A stretch of DNA of 64,000 nucleotides from Membranipora membranacea (taxonomy: Eukaryota; Bryozoa; Gymnolaemata; Cheilostomatida; Membraniporidae): NCBI GenBank assembly GCA_914767715.1, contig OU612066.1:8933001-8997000 (forward strand). The letters run 5' to 3'. A program made the translations under genes and the position numbers. Under the pieces are notes generated by a model, which saw nothing but the letters and a program-made list of their open reading frames with translations, was not told where the DNA came from and searched no databases. Below are positions 18,553-28,776 of the stretch, one piece after another (positions within the stretch are counted from its first letter, which is position 1; the number at the start of each line of letters is the position of its first letter).

Positions 18553-19193
18553 TTACAGTAACTTTTCGCATAGATAACTTGTAGTTAATTCACAAAATCC
18601 GTCATCAAATCGAAACCAATCATGTGGATTTTTACGAGTCGCACCAAACAGTACTAGACACTCCTGGCCTTTGCCAGCATTGTCAGGCTGCCCTGTCGCC
18701 CAGTCTGTAACCAACATGGGTGAATCAAACAGATCTCCTTTCCAAAACCATCCTCCATTCTTCTTATAACCTCCGACCCAAAACATCTCTCCTCTTAGTA
18801 TAGATTTGAAACTGCGATAGCCTCTCATCCACACAATATCGGCCTCGGATTCTAGGGTGGCTAGATAACCCCCTTCATCTCGGCACATACCCTGTGCCTG
18901 TTTCCATGTGACTTTTTGATCTGTTACGAATTTATAGCAGGAAGAAGAGTCTGCAAGTGGACTGGCTATCCACCCCTTGTCACATCCTAAAGCAGCACCT
19001 AAAATATCGATATAACACAATATGTTCCCATGCAAGACTATGCGTAATTCATATATTGTAAAACATATCTCAGATCTTTACAGGGGTGCAAGTACACACT
19101 CATGGTCTTTACTTGAATTATCTATTTACAACTCAACTGATACTTACTTATGAGCGTTAGAACAACAGCTGTCTGAACCCTTATTTGCTGCAT
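18553..19193 (-). CDS. Secreted single-domain C-type lectin, copy 2
   Basis: Same architecture as copy 1: exon 1 at 19148-19193 ([15 protein letters not shown]) and exon 2 at 18553-18998, phase 1, 163 residues, signal peptide ending near AALG. Exon lengths, splice sites and most residues match copy 1, for example [14 protein letters not shown] and [18 protein letters not shown]. Here the binding loop reads QPD, the motif classically tied to galactose-type ligands, followed by FDDGFC. Located 1.1 kb downstream of the GFM2 stop, convergent with it. By family, a role in soluble carbohydrate recognition (immunity or symbiosis) is plausible but not shown. Confidence 0.92.
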
Positions 19194-19349
19194 AACTGCT
19201 CTCAGCGCAAACTGATTCTCAAACTGGTTTATGTTCCCTAAAATAACGCTATTTATTGCGGCCTACATTGATGACAACTGCTCGTTCCCATACTGACAAT
19301 TCACCCAATACATAGACTTATCTCGACCATCGATATAAGCCATATAATA

Positions 19350-19465
19350 GTGCTGTCTGAACGCATATTTGCTACGGAATTGATCCTTGTGCTAGTTTAT
19401 GTCCCTGGAAATAATGCTATTCAAAGTGCCGACAACTGCTCATCTTTATCTCTGCCGTCAAGATT
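19350..19465 (-). pseudogene. Relic of a third lectin 5' region
   Basis: The reverse strand of 19352-19376 resembles lectin exon 1 (CAAATATGCGTTCAGACAGC against CAAATAAGGGTTCAGACAGC in copy 2). The DNA beyond it repeats the copy 2 upstream region in the same order (CCCT..AAATAA.GCTATT, then GACAACTGCTC). The ATG is lost and no second exon follows, so only promoter and exon 1 were duplicated or retained. Confidence 0.6.
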
Positions 19466-19705
19466 ATGATTGTTAATATCAATTTCATCAAATTAAACAA
19501 AACCAATTAAATTTCTGGCACGGGATAGTCCTAAAAACTTGCATGCTTGATTGGAAGATTCGGATCAATATTGGCATGTTTTGCTCATTATAGTAACTCA
19601 CTTTTTTATGTATATCAGCTAGCTGCAATAGACTGTAAGCCAAAGTAAGTTCAGCTGTACCATACATACAGCATAAGCCAAGCAAAGCATAGAACCAAGA
19701 AAACA

Positions 19706-19828
19706 AAGCTTAGAAAACCAACCAACCTTAGAAAGCCAACCAACCTTAGAAAGCCAACCAACCTTAGAAAGCCAACCAACCTTAGAAAGCCAACCTTAGA
19801 AGCCACGCTTAGAAAACAAAGCTTAGAA
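19706..19828. repeat. 18-bp minisatellite
   Basis: Tandem copies of TTAGAAAGCCAACCAACC: one near-copy (TTAGAAAACC...), three exact, then shortened and diverged copies (TTAGAAGCCACGC, TTAGAAAACAAAGC). No coding significance; the ORF through it is a by-product of the 18-base period. Confidence 0.85.
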
Positions 19829-20559
19829 TCTAACAAAACAGTATATAGTATGGAACACATCACAAGCAACAGAATGTTTAGAGTTGATAAAGAATGTCTT
19901 ATTATATATGAGCGACAGCACTGTTATAGAGGCTCTGGTGTACAAAAACTGCCCGCAATCAAACTCAAGACGTAGGGAGAACAAATACTTTATTCCCGAA
20001 CAAACTGCTGGTAATCATAGGTATCCAGGATCAGTGGTATTTTTATGTTGATGCTGCAACAATATACAGGGTAAACCCATTGATGGTTAACTGAAAGTTA
20101 GCCACCATGTGCAATGAAATAATTCAGCAAAAGATTTTACATCTATCAGCAAACATGTATAATAGGAATTAATGTTTTGACAGCTTGGGCGATCAGCCTG
20201 GCTAAACTCCTATATATACTGATTTCAAAACCACCCTACTGACTACTATCAAACCATCTGTGAGTTATTTATCTATAATATAACCAAAAAAAACAAATAA
20301 AATGATTTTTGGTGAAAGATTGGATGTATTTTCAGGCTCAAGCTTGAGTCCTGTGTAACCATGGAGATCTAGAGTGAGCTATCCAGCATTGTCCCACGCT
20401 TCTGCCGGGATTAGTTAAATGAAAGGTGTGTGTAAATTTCAGAGGACTTCCCTATCAAGTGCTTTTCTGGTAATTATGTCTAATATTGTCAGAGATCATT
20501 TCTTTCCCAATTAATCCTCTTTCAAACACTTGTGATTGTGCAAATCTCACATTCCACAC

Positions 20560-21339
20560 CTTTTTACAGATTTGCAGACCATACAATCAGTTAGCTGCTG
20601 AAACATTGGTTGCCATTTTTGTATCAAAACGAGTAGAGTACATTGTTGTAAAAAAGTGTCATACATAGCAGTGCAGATTAACCTGAATAAAATAAAAACA
20701 GTGACCATTGATTAACCTTAGTTGAATGCCCAAATAACTGATGTCAGATATGAAAAGGGGTGAAAAATACGGGCATAGCTCCCTCCATTTAATAGACTCT
20801 CACTATTACTAAAAACAAATGAGGTTAGTGAAAATAATTAAAAGCTCTTTGTTAATATCAATATTTGGGACCTCACCTGTTTGACATAATATCAGTACGC
20901 AACAAAAAAGTCCTAATAAAGATCATAAATTTTTATGTTGACCGCTATGTGTGAAAATAAAAACGGCTCAAACCGCCAATGTAAAATATATCAACCTGAC
21001 ATTCTGACTGATAAGCAGCAAACCCCTAAGATCACAGCATATAACATTTCATATAAACACTGATGTTCAATGGATAAGGCTCATTTTGGAAATGAATTAT
21101 TATTGTGCACTTTTTATTTGGCGGAATATATCATCCTGGTCGGTTTTAAATAACATGCCAAAGGAGTTACGACAAATAATACAACATAACGTCTTTCTTT
21201 TACATCTCAGCATACGATCCAATATGTTGATGTAGTTTAAAACACACCTGCTATTGCTAAACAGAACCTTAGTGGTACCGCACAGCAGCTAAGATGTTCA
21301 ATGCGTCATTATAGAAGATTAAACAGGAGATTAATTCAG
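20560..21339 (+). repeat. Inverted-duplication arm, part 1
   Basis: This stretch is a diverged reverse complement of about 37690-38540. Shared blocks include CCATACAATCAG.TAGCTGCTG, GCTCCCTCCATTTAATA, AATATCAATATTTGG.ACCTCACCTG and GATGTAGTTTAAAACACACC. The arm is then interrupted by the 21349-26506 insertion and resumes at 26516. Confidence 0.75.
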
Positions 21340-21596
21340 ACCACAAGCTAGCCTGGGATTCAGTCCAAAAATGAGGCCTTGTCTGTGTTATTGGTGATGT
21401 TGGATATTGCTTCTGTGGTGTTATCTACTCATGTATCACTATTATTGTACCTTTATAAATATACCCGTGCGCTTGTGTTTTGGTTTTGTTTTCATTGGCT
21501 GATGGGTTTTGGTCTGTTATTTGTGGAGTTATCCGCTCATGTTGTGCTTGTTGTTTGTTTGCAACAACAACAAACTGACACACCCAACCTGAGTAG

Positions 21597-21806
21597 TGTA
21601 GTGCAAGGTATAATAGACTGCAGGTAGTATATAGGGAAAGACAGATAAGAGTGCTGCTTAAGAACTCAGGCTACATCCAGGAATGTGCAGGGAAGAGGCA
21701 TTAATAATCACGCTGGCTTAGAGGGGAGAAGAGAATGAGAGAAGACAAAGGAGTTGTACCAATACTGGACACCTCAGCATATCTCATGTAAGTTGAATAC
21801 ACTACA
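21597..21806 (+). repeat. 5' LTR
   Basis: 210 bp, TG...CA termini, nearly identical to 26277-26486. The two differ as CTGCTTAAG against CTGCATAAG and CCAGGAATG against CCGGGAATG. Confidence 0.96.
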
Positions 21807-21819
21807 TGGTGTCAGGAGT
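21807..21819 (+). promoter_or_regulatory. Primer binding site, probably tRNA-Leu
   Basis: TGGTGTCAGGAGT begins directly after the 5' LTR. The first 13 bases are complementary to the 3' end (including CCA) of animal tRNA-Leu of the ACTCCTGACACCA type, which would prime minus-strand cDNA. Confidence 0.75.
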
Positions 21820-21875
21820 AAACTAGAGAGTATTAGTGAAGGTTTTGATCTAATGAGTGGCAGAGGAGGCCATAT

Positions 21876-22931
21876 TTGAGAGAGAGGAATAGTGAGGTCT
21901 TTGAATCAATAACCGACATTGATCACGTTACAAACATGGACAATAAATTTGGAAGGAGTGTTAAGACTCCAGTGTTTAGCATGGAGAATGGTGCTGAGTT
22001 GGAATGTTGGAGGAAGTTTATCAGACGTTTTGAGATAGCTGTGATTGGTGCAGGGTTGAGATACAAGGACAGTGGTGGAATTAGGTCCAGGAGAAAGGCA
22101 GAAGATAGTCAAGTAGAGAAGTTTGAAAGAGAGCAGAGAAAAGCGGCATTACTGCTAGATAGCATGGGGGAGTATGGTATGAACATCTTTGAGACATGGG
22201 ATGGTGATGTGGATGCCATGCAATATGAGCAACTGAAAGTGGCGTTTGACAACCATTTTGCAAGCAGAGAAAACATAGTTGCGACCAGACACAGGTTCTT
22301 GTGCATGGAGCAGAGGAGAGATGAGAGATTAGACAAGTATATAGAAAGGGTAGAAAGGAGTGGCAGTACATGCAGATGGGGCGGATTGGAAGAAGAGATG
22401 AACACCCTCATTGTCATCAAAGGAATGCATGTAGATAAGATAAGAGGTGATCTGCTGTTGAAAAAGGAGTTAACTTTGGACAAGGTGAAGAACATGTGCA
22501 GTAGATATGAATCAGCCCAGGCTGCAGCCAAAATTATCAAGTCAGGAGAATCTAAGCCTGTTTCAGAAGTTGACCTAGTTGAAGTTAGTCAGGAGAACTC
22601 AACAGTTGGTAAAGAGCAAGCAGATATAGACAGGGTTGGAGCAAGTAATTTTAGTTCAGGATTCAGAGATCGTGGAGGTAGCAGAGGCCGGGGCAGAGGC
22701 CGGGGTTGTTGGACATGCGGACGCTACGGGGGTCATGATTACAGATCGTGTGCGGAGAAGGTGAGGAATGAGAAAGGAGAAAAGAGTGGTCAAAGGGAGG
22801 CCCCAAGATGTTACGTGTGTGGAGAGCCTTCGCACATAGCTAAATTCTGTCCGAACAAGTTTGCAGGCAGAGAAACAGGAAAAGGGGAGATAAATGCTGT
22901 AGCAGGATACTCCAGCGATGAATCGTTATGA
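21876..22931 (+). CDS. gag: Gag polyprotein of the Ty3/gypsy element
   Basis: 351 residues. The N-terminal two thirds resemble retrotransposon capsid (charged, helical; FETWDGDVDAMQYEQLKVAF, then RHRFLCMEQRRDERLDKYI). After an RGRGRGRG-type basic stretch there are two zinc knuckles: CWTCGRYGGHDYRSC, with one extra residue before the His, and a canonical CYVCGEPSHIAKFC. These bind the genomic RNA during packaging. The ORF ends in TGA at 22929-22931 directly followed by CTAG and is in the same frame as pol, suggesting that Gag-Pol is made by stop-codon readthrough. Confidence 0.93.
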   Translation: MRERNSEVFESITDIDHVTNMDNKFGRSVKTPVFSMENGAELECWRKFIRRFEIAVIGAGLRYKDSGGIRSRRKAEDSQVEKFEREQRKAALLLDSMGEYGMNIFETWDGDVDAMQYEQLKVAFDNHFASRENIVATRHRFLCMEQRRDERLDKYIERVERSGSTCRWGGLEEEMNTLIVIKGMHVDKIRGDLLLKKELTLDKVKNMCSRYESAQAAAKIIKSGESKPVSEVDLVEVSQENSTVGKEQADIDRVGASNFSSGFRDRGGSRGRGRGRGCWTCGRYGGHDYRSCAEKVRNEKGEKSGQREAPRCYVCGEPSHIAKFCPNKFAGRETGKGEINAVAGYSSDESL

Positions 22932-22940
22932 CTAGGAAGG

Positions 22941-25900
22941 ATGAAAGACAATGAATTTGAAATCAAGCTGAGATCTTCTAAGAAGATGGTTAAATTCATT
23001 GTGGATACGGGAGCGGATGTGACAGTTATCAACAAGGAGACGGCGCAGAGGCTAGGATTAGATATGCGCCCGACTCGAAGGGATTTTAGAGGAGCAGATG
23101 GGAGTAAATTAGAGATTCACTTCAAGGCTTACCTTCCCCTTATCTCTGTATGGGGTCAGGAAGTAAGAGGTAAAGCGTACATCCTAGAAGGGGCACGTAA
23201 CAATTTACTAGGAAAGCCAGAGATTCGGAAGTTCAAATTGGTGAAGACAATAAGGGGCATTAGCGAGGAGGTAGAGTTGAAACATCCCAAGTTATTCGGT
23301 AAATTGGGAGTATTGCCTGATGTGTTCAAGATAAAAATCAAGGAGGGCGCAAATCCGTTGTGCTTGAACGTCCCACGAAGATTACCTATAGGATTGAGAA
23401 AGGCCACAAAGGATGAGTTAGAAAGGATGGAGGAGTTGGGTGTTATAGAGAAGGTAGAGAAGCCAACTTCTTGGTGTTCTGGCATGGTGGTAGCACCTAA
23501 ATCTAATGGAAAGGTCAGAATATGCGTTGATCTGACCCAACTGAATAAGAGTGTGATGAGGGAGACATATCCATTACCACATCTGGAAGACACCCTTGCA
23601 TCGTTAGAAGGAAGTCGATACTTTAGCAAGATGGATGCAAACTCAGGATTCTGGCAGATTGATTTGGCGGAGGAGTCACGAGAGTATACCACTTTTATAA
23701 CACCTTTTGGTCGTTATCAATACCTGAAAATGCCGTTTGGAATTTCGGCTGCACCGGAATTTTTCCAGAGGCAAATGAACAAAATATTAGAGGGACTAAC
23801 AGGAGTGGTGTGTATGATGGACGACATTTTGGTTGTTGGAAAGAGCAAGGAGGAGCATGATGCAAGATTAGCGGAAGTTCTGAAGAAAGTCGAAGAAGCG
23901 GGGATGACATTAAACAAAGAGAAGTGTGTATTCGGAGTTCAGGAAGTGAAATTCCTGGGGCACATACTGACTAAGAAAGGTATAGGGGTTGACCCGGAGA
24001 AGGAGAGGGCCATCCGCGAGATGCCGGCACCAACTGATAGGAAGGGGTTGCAGAGATTTTTAGCTATGGTGAACTACTTGGGTAGATTCAGCCCTCTCAT
24101 ATCAGAAGTAGAGGTGCCTCTGAGAGAATTAGACAGGAAAAAGAATGATTGGATATGGCTAGAGATACATCAGAGGAGTTTTGATAAGGTTAAGGAGCTG
24201 ATTACATCTTCTTCGTTGTTGGCTTTGTTTGACTACAATACAAGTCACAGGGTAACAGCTGACGCAAGTTGTCACTCTCTGGGGGCAGCGCTGTTACAGG
24301 ATCAGGGAGATGGAGAATGGAAACCAGTGGCTTACGCCTCTAGGAAGCTCACAGATGCTGAAAAGAGATATGGTCAAATTGAGAAGGAAGCCCTGGCGAT
24401 CACATGGGCATGTGAAAAATTCGACTTTTATCTAGTTGGAAGACATTTTGAAGTAGAGACAGACCACAAGCCATTGATTCCTCTGCTTGGGTCTAAGGAT
24501 TTATCAGAGTTGCCGCTGAGGATTCAACGATTTAAGATGAGACTTATGAGATATGACTATAAAATTTTCCATACACCTGGGAGTAAAATGTTTATTGCTG
24601 ATTTACTCTCAAGGCCACCGACCGAACAAGAAGTAGCTAGGATAGCAAGGGTGGAAATGCACATTAGGACTTTGATATCTGCGGAAGGAGATGCGTTGGT
24701 GGAAGAGATAAAGAGACATGCCAAAGTAGATGACGATTATCAGGTGATTTTGAAGGCTATGAAAAAGGGGTGGCCAAGAACAGTAAAGGGAGAGCTGAAG
24801 AAGGTGAAGGGCAACATGGATCTTCTGAGTGAGAAAGACGGCCTAATTGTGATGAACTCCAGACTGTACATTCCTACAGCAATGCGCGAGAACATGCTGC
24901 TGCGCTTACATTCCGGTCACCAGGGTATGGTAAAAACGTATCGCAGGAGTCAAGCCTCGGTGTGGTGGCCGTCTATAAGAAAGGAGATCATTGAGATGGT
25001 AGAAGAATGCCCGAAATGTATTAAATTTAGACGAATGAGGAATCTTCCATTACACCAAACGGAGCTGCCAGAAGCTCCTTGGAGTCACGTAGCTTCGGAT
25101 TTGTTTGAGTTTAGAGGGAAGGTTTATGCTTTGTTTGTTGACTACTACTCCCGGTGGATTGAAGTTGTAGGGATGAGTGGACAAACAGGGGCGGAATTGG
25201 CCAAGAAGTTCAGACCAGTTATTGCGAGGTATGGAGCCCCAGATAGGATAAGGACGGATAATGGCCCTTGTTTTGTTTCTAAAGAGTGGAGAGATTTGAT
25301 GGAAGAATACAGCGTGATCCATGTTACTAGTAGCCCACATCATCATGAGGCTAACGGTCTGGCAGAGAGGAGTGTGGAGACTATTAAAGGACTTTGGAAT
25401 AAGGAAGAAGATAAGAATAAGGCCCTGATGGCATATCGTACCACCCCACTAGAGAGCAGCTGCAGACCAGACGAGCGTCTATTAGGCAGGAGAATGCGAA
25501 ACGAATTACCTATCCAGCATCAGAAGACATGTGATACTGAGGGCTTTAGAAAACGAGACACTACTTTAAAGGAGAGACAGAAGAGGAACTTTGACAAATC
25601 GAGGAGAGCTTCAGATTTCGCAGATTTACAAGAGGGTCAGACAGTATGGGTTAAAATTAGTCACGCAGACAAAGGCAAGAGAGGCATTGTGAAATACAAG
25701 GCCGAAGAGCCCGATAGCTATTGGATTGAGACAGACAAAAGACTTGTGAGAAGGACTAGGAAACATTTACGAATATTGCCGAAGGATGACATAGAAGGTG
25801 GTGAGGAGAGTCCAGCAGATGAGGACGACAACCAAGATCAAGGGAGAATAGAGACAGAACGAAACATCCAGCCAAGTGCCCCTAGGCCACCAAGTACAAG

Positions 25901-25943
25901 AAACGCTAAGAAGGTCAAAAACCCTGATTATGAGTGGTACTAG
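22941..25943 (+). CDS. pol: Pol polyprotein of the Ty3/gypsy element
   Basis: 1000 residues from the first ATG, though the frame is open back to the gag stop (22932), so the true N-terminus is probably Gag-Pol fused. Aspartic protease with DTGAD at about 22-26. Reverse transcriptase with KMDANSGFWQI near 231 and active site MMDD near 292-295, a less usual form of Y-x-DD. RNase H with TADAS near 440 and the DHKPL motif. Integrase with an HHCC zinc region from about 655 (LHSGHQG...CPKC) and catalytic D near 720 (SDLFEF), D near 773 (TDNG) and E near 808 (NGLAER). No frameshift or stop. No chromodomain recognised at the C-terminus. Confidence 0.96.
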   Translation: MKDNEFEIKLRSSKKMVKFIVDTGADVTVINKETAQRLGLDMRPTRRDFRGADGSKLEIHFKAYLPLISVWGQEVRGKAYILEGARNNLLGKPEIRKFKLVKTIRGISEEVELKHPKLFGKLGVLPDVFKIKIKEGANPLCLNVPRRLPIGLRKATKDELERMEELGVIEKVEKPTSWCSGMVVAPKSNGKVRICVDLTQLNKSVMRETYPLPHLEDTLASLEGSRYFSKMDANSGFWQIDLAEESREYTTFITPFGRYQYLKMPFGISAAPEFFQRQMNKILEGLTGVVCMMDDILVVGKSKEEHDARLAEVLKKVEEAGMTLNKEKCVFGVQEVKFLGHILTKKGIGVDPEKERAIREMPAPTDRKGLQRFLAMVNYLGRFSPLISEVEVPLRELDRKKNDWIWLEIHQRSFDKVKELITSSSLLALFDYNTSHRVTADASCHSLGAALLQDQGDGEWKPVAYASRKLTDAEKRYGQIEKEALAITWACEKFDFYLVGRHFEVETDHKPLIPLLGSKDLSELPLRIQRFKMRLMRYDYKIFHTPGSKMFIADLLSRPPTEQEVARIARVEMHIRTLISAEGDALVEEIKRHAKVDDDYQVILKAMKKGWPRTVKGELKKVKGNMDLLSEKDGLIVMNSRLYIPTAMRENMLLRLHSGHQGMVKTYRRSQASVWWPSIRKEIIEMVEECPKCIKFRRMRNLPLHQTELPEAPWSHVASDLFEFRGKVYALFVDYYSRWIEVVGMSGQTGAELAKKFRPVIARYGAPDRIRTDNGPCFVSKEWRDLMEEYSVIHVTSSPHHHEANGLAERSVETIKGLWNKEEDKNKALMAYRTTPLESSCRPDERLLGRRMRNELPIQHQKTCDTEGFRKRDTTLKERQKRNFDKSRRASDFADLQEGQTVWVKISHADKGKRGIVKYKAEEPDSYWIETDKRLVRRTRKHLRILPKDDIEGGEESPADEDDNQDQGRIETERNIQPSAPRPPSTRNAKKVKNPDYEWY

Positions 25944-26034
25944 AATCATTTGCGTTGAGAGGGAGGAATAGCAGAAGGAGTATTAGACAGGAATGGAATA
26001 GATAGTAAGGGAACAGGTCAGTTAGGGACCTGAG

Positions 26035-26130
26035 AGAGAGTGCGTAGTATTAGCCAGGAAGGAAAGAAGAGTGCGTAGTATTAGCCAGGAAGGATAAAAG
26101 AGTGCATAGCATTAGCCAGGAAGGATATAC
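26035..26130 (+). repeat. Short tandem repeat in the element's 3' non-coding region
   Basis: Three copies of about 31-36 bases containing GAGTGCGTAGTATTAGCCAG followed by GAAGGA. Lies between the pol stop and the purine tract. It is in DNA that would be part of the element's RNA, so it could be a cis signal or simply slippage. Confidence 0.75.
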
Positions 26131-26261
26131 AAGTAAGAAGAATACTAGAATCAAGGTCTAAGGGATATTAGACAGGAACACTTATACACTATATAGATTT
26201 CTACTACCAGGACTTCGGTATCGGTTATATTACCCACAACAAGGACCATCAATAACAATAT

Positions 26262-26276
26262 AGAAAGAGAGGAGGA
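26262..26276 (+). promoter_or_regulatory. Polypurine tract
   Basis: AGAAAGAGAGGAGGA directly before the 3' LTR, the standard plus-strand priming site of LTR elements. Confidence 0.85.
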
Positions 26277-26486
26277 TGTAGTGCAAGGTATAATAGACTG
26301 CAGGTAGTATATAGGGAAAGACAGATAAGAGTGCTGCATAAGAACTCAGGCTACATCCGGGAATGTGCAGGGAAGAGGCATTAATAATCACGCTGGCTTA
26401 GAGGGGAGAAGAGAATGAGAGAAGACAAAGGAGTTGTACCAATACTGGACACCTCAGCATATCTCATGTAAGTTGAATACACTACA
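26277..26486 (+). repeat. 3' LTR
   Basis: 210 bp, TG...CA termini, followed by the target copy AGTAG. Confidence 0.96.
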
Positions 26487-26550
26487 AGTAGATATATCCA
26501 TGTCTAACCACAAGCCTAACCTTAACAATGGCCTGATGTCTACACCTCCT

Positions 26551-26839
26551 ACATTGAATTCCATATCTGGAATAGCATCATTAGCTTTCTTTTGCAAAAC
26601 AAAGGGCTTGCAAAAATAGCCAGTCCCTAGTAGCAATCTAGAAATGCCCTAATCATCGACACTGTAGGGGTATAATTACTGTTTGCAATTTTGTAAACAA
26701 GACAATTTCTCAGGCTAATTATTCATGCTACTAGGGACAGCCAATCAGATAACAGTCAGATGGGTCCCTGTGTTTAGTGTCCTAACCCTATAACGCTATG
26801 ATACTATTTCCATTCTAAGAGAAGAATCTAATTCAGTGA
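26551..26839. mobile_element. 289-bp MITE with CCTCCT target duplication
   Basis: CCTCCT at 26545-26550 and 26840-26845 flank it, and the paralogous arm shows the uninterrupted site (ACACCCCTATCACTAAG). Ends are CATTGAATT... and ...AATTCAGTG, a roughly 9-base terminal inverted repeat. An inner pair TCCCTAGTAGC / GCTACTAGGGA is also present. Non-coding. Confidence 0.7.
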
Positions 26840-27561
26840 CCTCCTATCACTAAGTGTCAAATCTTACATAGATAATGTACGTGAAAGTAAAAAAAAGGGT
26901 GAACTGTTGATCAATTGGCATATTGATCCTGAAGGTTTTTTTTCTTTGTGTTATTAAATGCCCAATCAAAGTCTGGAGATTCTAAGCAGGAAATCAAACA
27001 GGCAAATCTTACATAATTACTGGTATTGAACAGGATCGGATCACTAAGGAAAGAAATAATCCTCGTAGTTATTTTTTTGTTTCTTTTCTTATTCTACCCA
27101 AAAGATAACAACTTACCGAGACTCTATAAAATTCCTGGCAAAAAATGGACACATAAGAACAAAGGAAAATGTTATAATGTGTCATTATGAAGTGAGAACA
27201 AGTTGCTTTTGAGTATAGGGATTAGCTCCGGCCGCAATCCCAACACAAAGGCCTGCCATGATCACTGATACAAAAGTCCGACTAAAACGCAGTCCTTTAC
27301 CACCATCATTTTGGAAAACATCAGACTTTCGAAATAGAATTTTTTGCCTAGTGAAAGAACAGTCTTGAGACCTTTGCAATCAAGAATTTCTCATTGCTTG
27401 GCTCAAAATATGTTTCACTAAAAATGATGATGATGATCGTGATTTGTTATAGATAATATTATACAGTTTACGGTGTCAAATGTAAAAACATGTAGGCCTA
27501 ATATGGATTGACTGATATCTAGATGAGAGCACAATAAAAACTTGAACAATTCACTCCCCTT

Positions 27562-27944
27562 AAAGGGCAACCAAGGTTTCAAACAAGTTCTCAGATTAGA
27601 TAGATAGCAGATAGCAGATTGCACCTTCTGCATCGGGAAAAAGACAAAATCTAATTTCTGGTGATTATTCAGCCAGAATTCTTGTGAAACAATTCATCCA
27701 TCAGGTACTCAAACTAAGCTAAAATTAGAATACCACAGAGCAGTTTCCTGTTCCTGTTATTATTTAGCCTATGATCTATCAATATTACAGCAAGGTCTTT
27801 GAACCTCCCCTAAACTGAAGTGTTACCCAGCTTGGAATCAGCAACCACTTTGAGTTTTGCGCCGCGTCATGCACAAAGCTGATGCTGCCTAGCACATCAT
27901 TTACTACCTGCTAATGCATTGCTGCAAAACCTTGGTTGCCCTTT
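27562..27944. mobile_element. 383-bp TA-flanked MITE, copy 1
   Basis: Terminal inverted repeat AAAGGGCAACCAAGGTTT / AAACCTTGGTTGCCCTTT, flanked by TA. A second copy of about the same length lies at 53252-53632 with the interior conserved (GCAGATTGCACCTTCTGCAT, CAGTTTCCTGTTCCTGTTAT). Tc1/mariner-like by target site; no transposase, so mobilised in trans. Confidence 0.85.
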
Positions 27945-28776
27945 AGTTCAGACCAAAAAAATTCACATATATGGGTGATCACCAAGATCATAATAACCAC
28001 GAACGCCACTTTTTCTAGTTATGAATCAGGTATAGGATCTAAGTTCAACATTATTGTAAACCGATCTTCCAGGAACAAAATATTCAAGGACCATGTCAGT
28101 AGGACACCTTGGCATCTTGTTCAATACTGTATGAACTAAGATATCCAAGAGTGCGAGAGAGGGAGAGAGAGATGAGTTATCTATCTTTGTTCATCGCACA
28201 GCACATACACAGTACAAGCACATCTAACTCTGCCCTTCACTTAGGCGACGTTTACATTTTGATTATCAACAGTCAAAGGATTACAAAGCTGAAAACATCT
28301 CAAACAAAATTTACCACGAATAACTCTTCACCAGGGGGAAAATTTTTCCTCCTACCAAATAAGCCTGACAACTATACATACTCAGTGTCTAACCTTCAGC
28401 AGAGATATGGTAAGAAAATATATTTATTCAAATATAAGTTTGATAAGATATAGCTGATTGTGTTATAAATGACACCAATAGTAAAAATGTTTTCTGAGTA
28501 TGCAAGACAGGTATCATTCCATAATTTCAAAAATAGTGCTAAAAAATATATATTATGATAATGTACAAAATAGTTAAAGAAAATACATGAGAAATCGATT
28601 GTTTCTCTTCTTTATGGTAGTCAGTAAAATGTGTAAAAAAAGAAACTATCACAGCATATGACCTTTTCGTTTTATGCAGATTTCAATACTTTTAACCAAA
28701 TTTGAATCAACAATTCAATCATCATTAAACTTAAATTAAAAATAGATTTGAATTCCTACATTTAATCAAAGTACTG

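Larger units (their letters stand above)
21597..26486 (+). mobile_element. Full-length Ty3/gypsy LTR retrotransposon
   Basis: 4890 bp, flanked by a 5-bp duplication AGTAG (21592-21596 and 26487-26491). Two 210-bp LTRs start TGTAGTG and end CACTACA and differ at only about two positions, so insertion is recent. Order: LTR, primer site, gag, pol (protease, reverse transcriptase, RNase H, integrase), purine tract, LTR. This protein order is diagnostic of Ty3/gypsy. Both ORFs are open and catalytic residues are present, so the copy may be competent. No envelope ORF. Confidence 0.96.
21349..26506. mobile_element. Insertion with 9-bp target duplication, later hit by the Ty3 element
   Basis: ACCACAAGC occurs at 21340-21348 and again at 26507-26515, while the paralogous arm has it once, in CAGACCACAAGCCTATCC. 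Removing the Ty3 element leaves an inserted body of about 270 bases (21349-21591 plus 26487-26506) of unknown class, AT/TG-rich and non-coding. So an older insertion was the landing site of the retrotransposon. Confidence 0.6.
26516..28360 (+). repeat. Inverted-duplication arm, part 2
   Basis: Continues the homology with the minus strand of 36470-37660: CTTAACAATGGCCTGA, GGAAATCAAACAGGCAAATC, AAATTCCTGGCAAAAA, GATATCTAGATGAGAGCAC, and GGTGTCCTACTGACATGG in inverse. Its last 200 bases match the 5' end of family S genes (CAAAGGATTA..AAGCTGAAA), so it contains an orphan S promoter/5' segment pointing right, with no S exons behind it. Carries two MITE insertions (26551, 27562) not seen in the other arm. 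Confidence 0.75.

Noticed and set aside
19651-19869. Repeat-peptide ORF (FLRLVG repeats)
   Set aside because: By-product of the 18-bp minisatellite, no other coding sign.
22109-25346. Several 70-180 residue ORFs antisense to gag and pol
   Set aside because: Shadow frames of a long, codon-biased real gene; none has transposon or host motifs.
28109-28453. 114-residue plus-strand ORF
   Set aside because: Lies in the inverted duplication. Its homologue at 36500 is broken, and the similarity to S genes is to their 5' flank rather than to coding exons.
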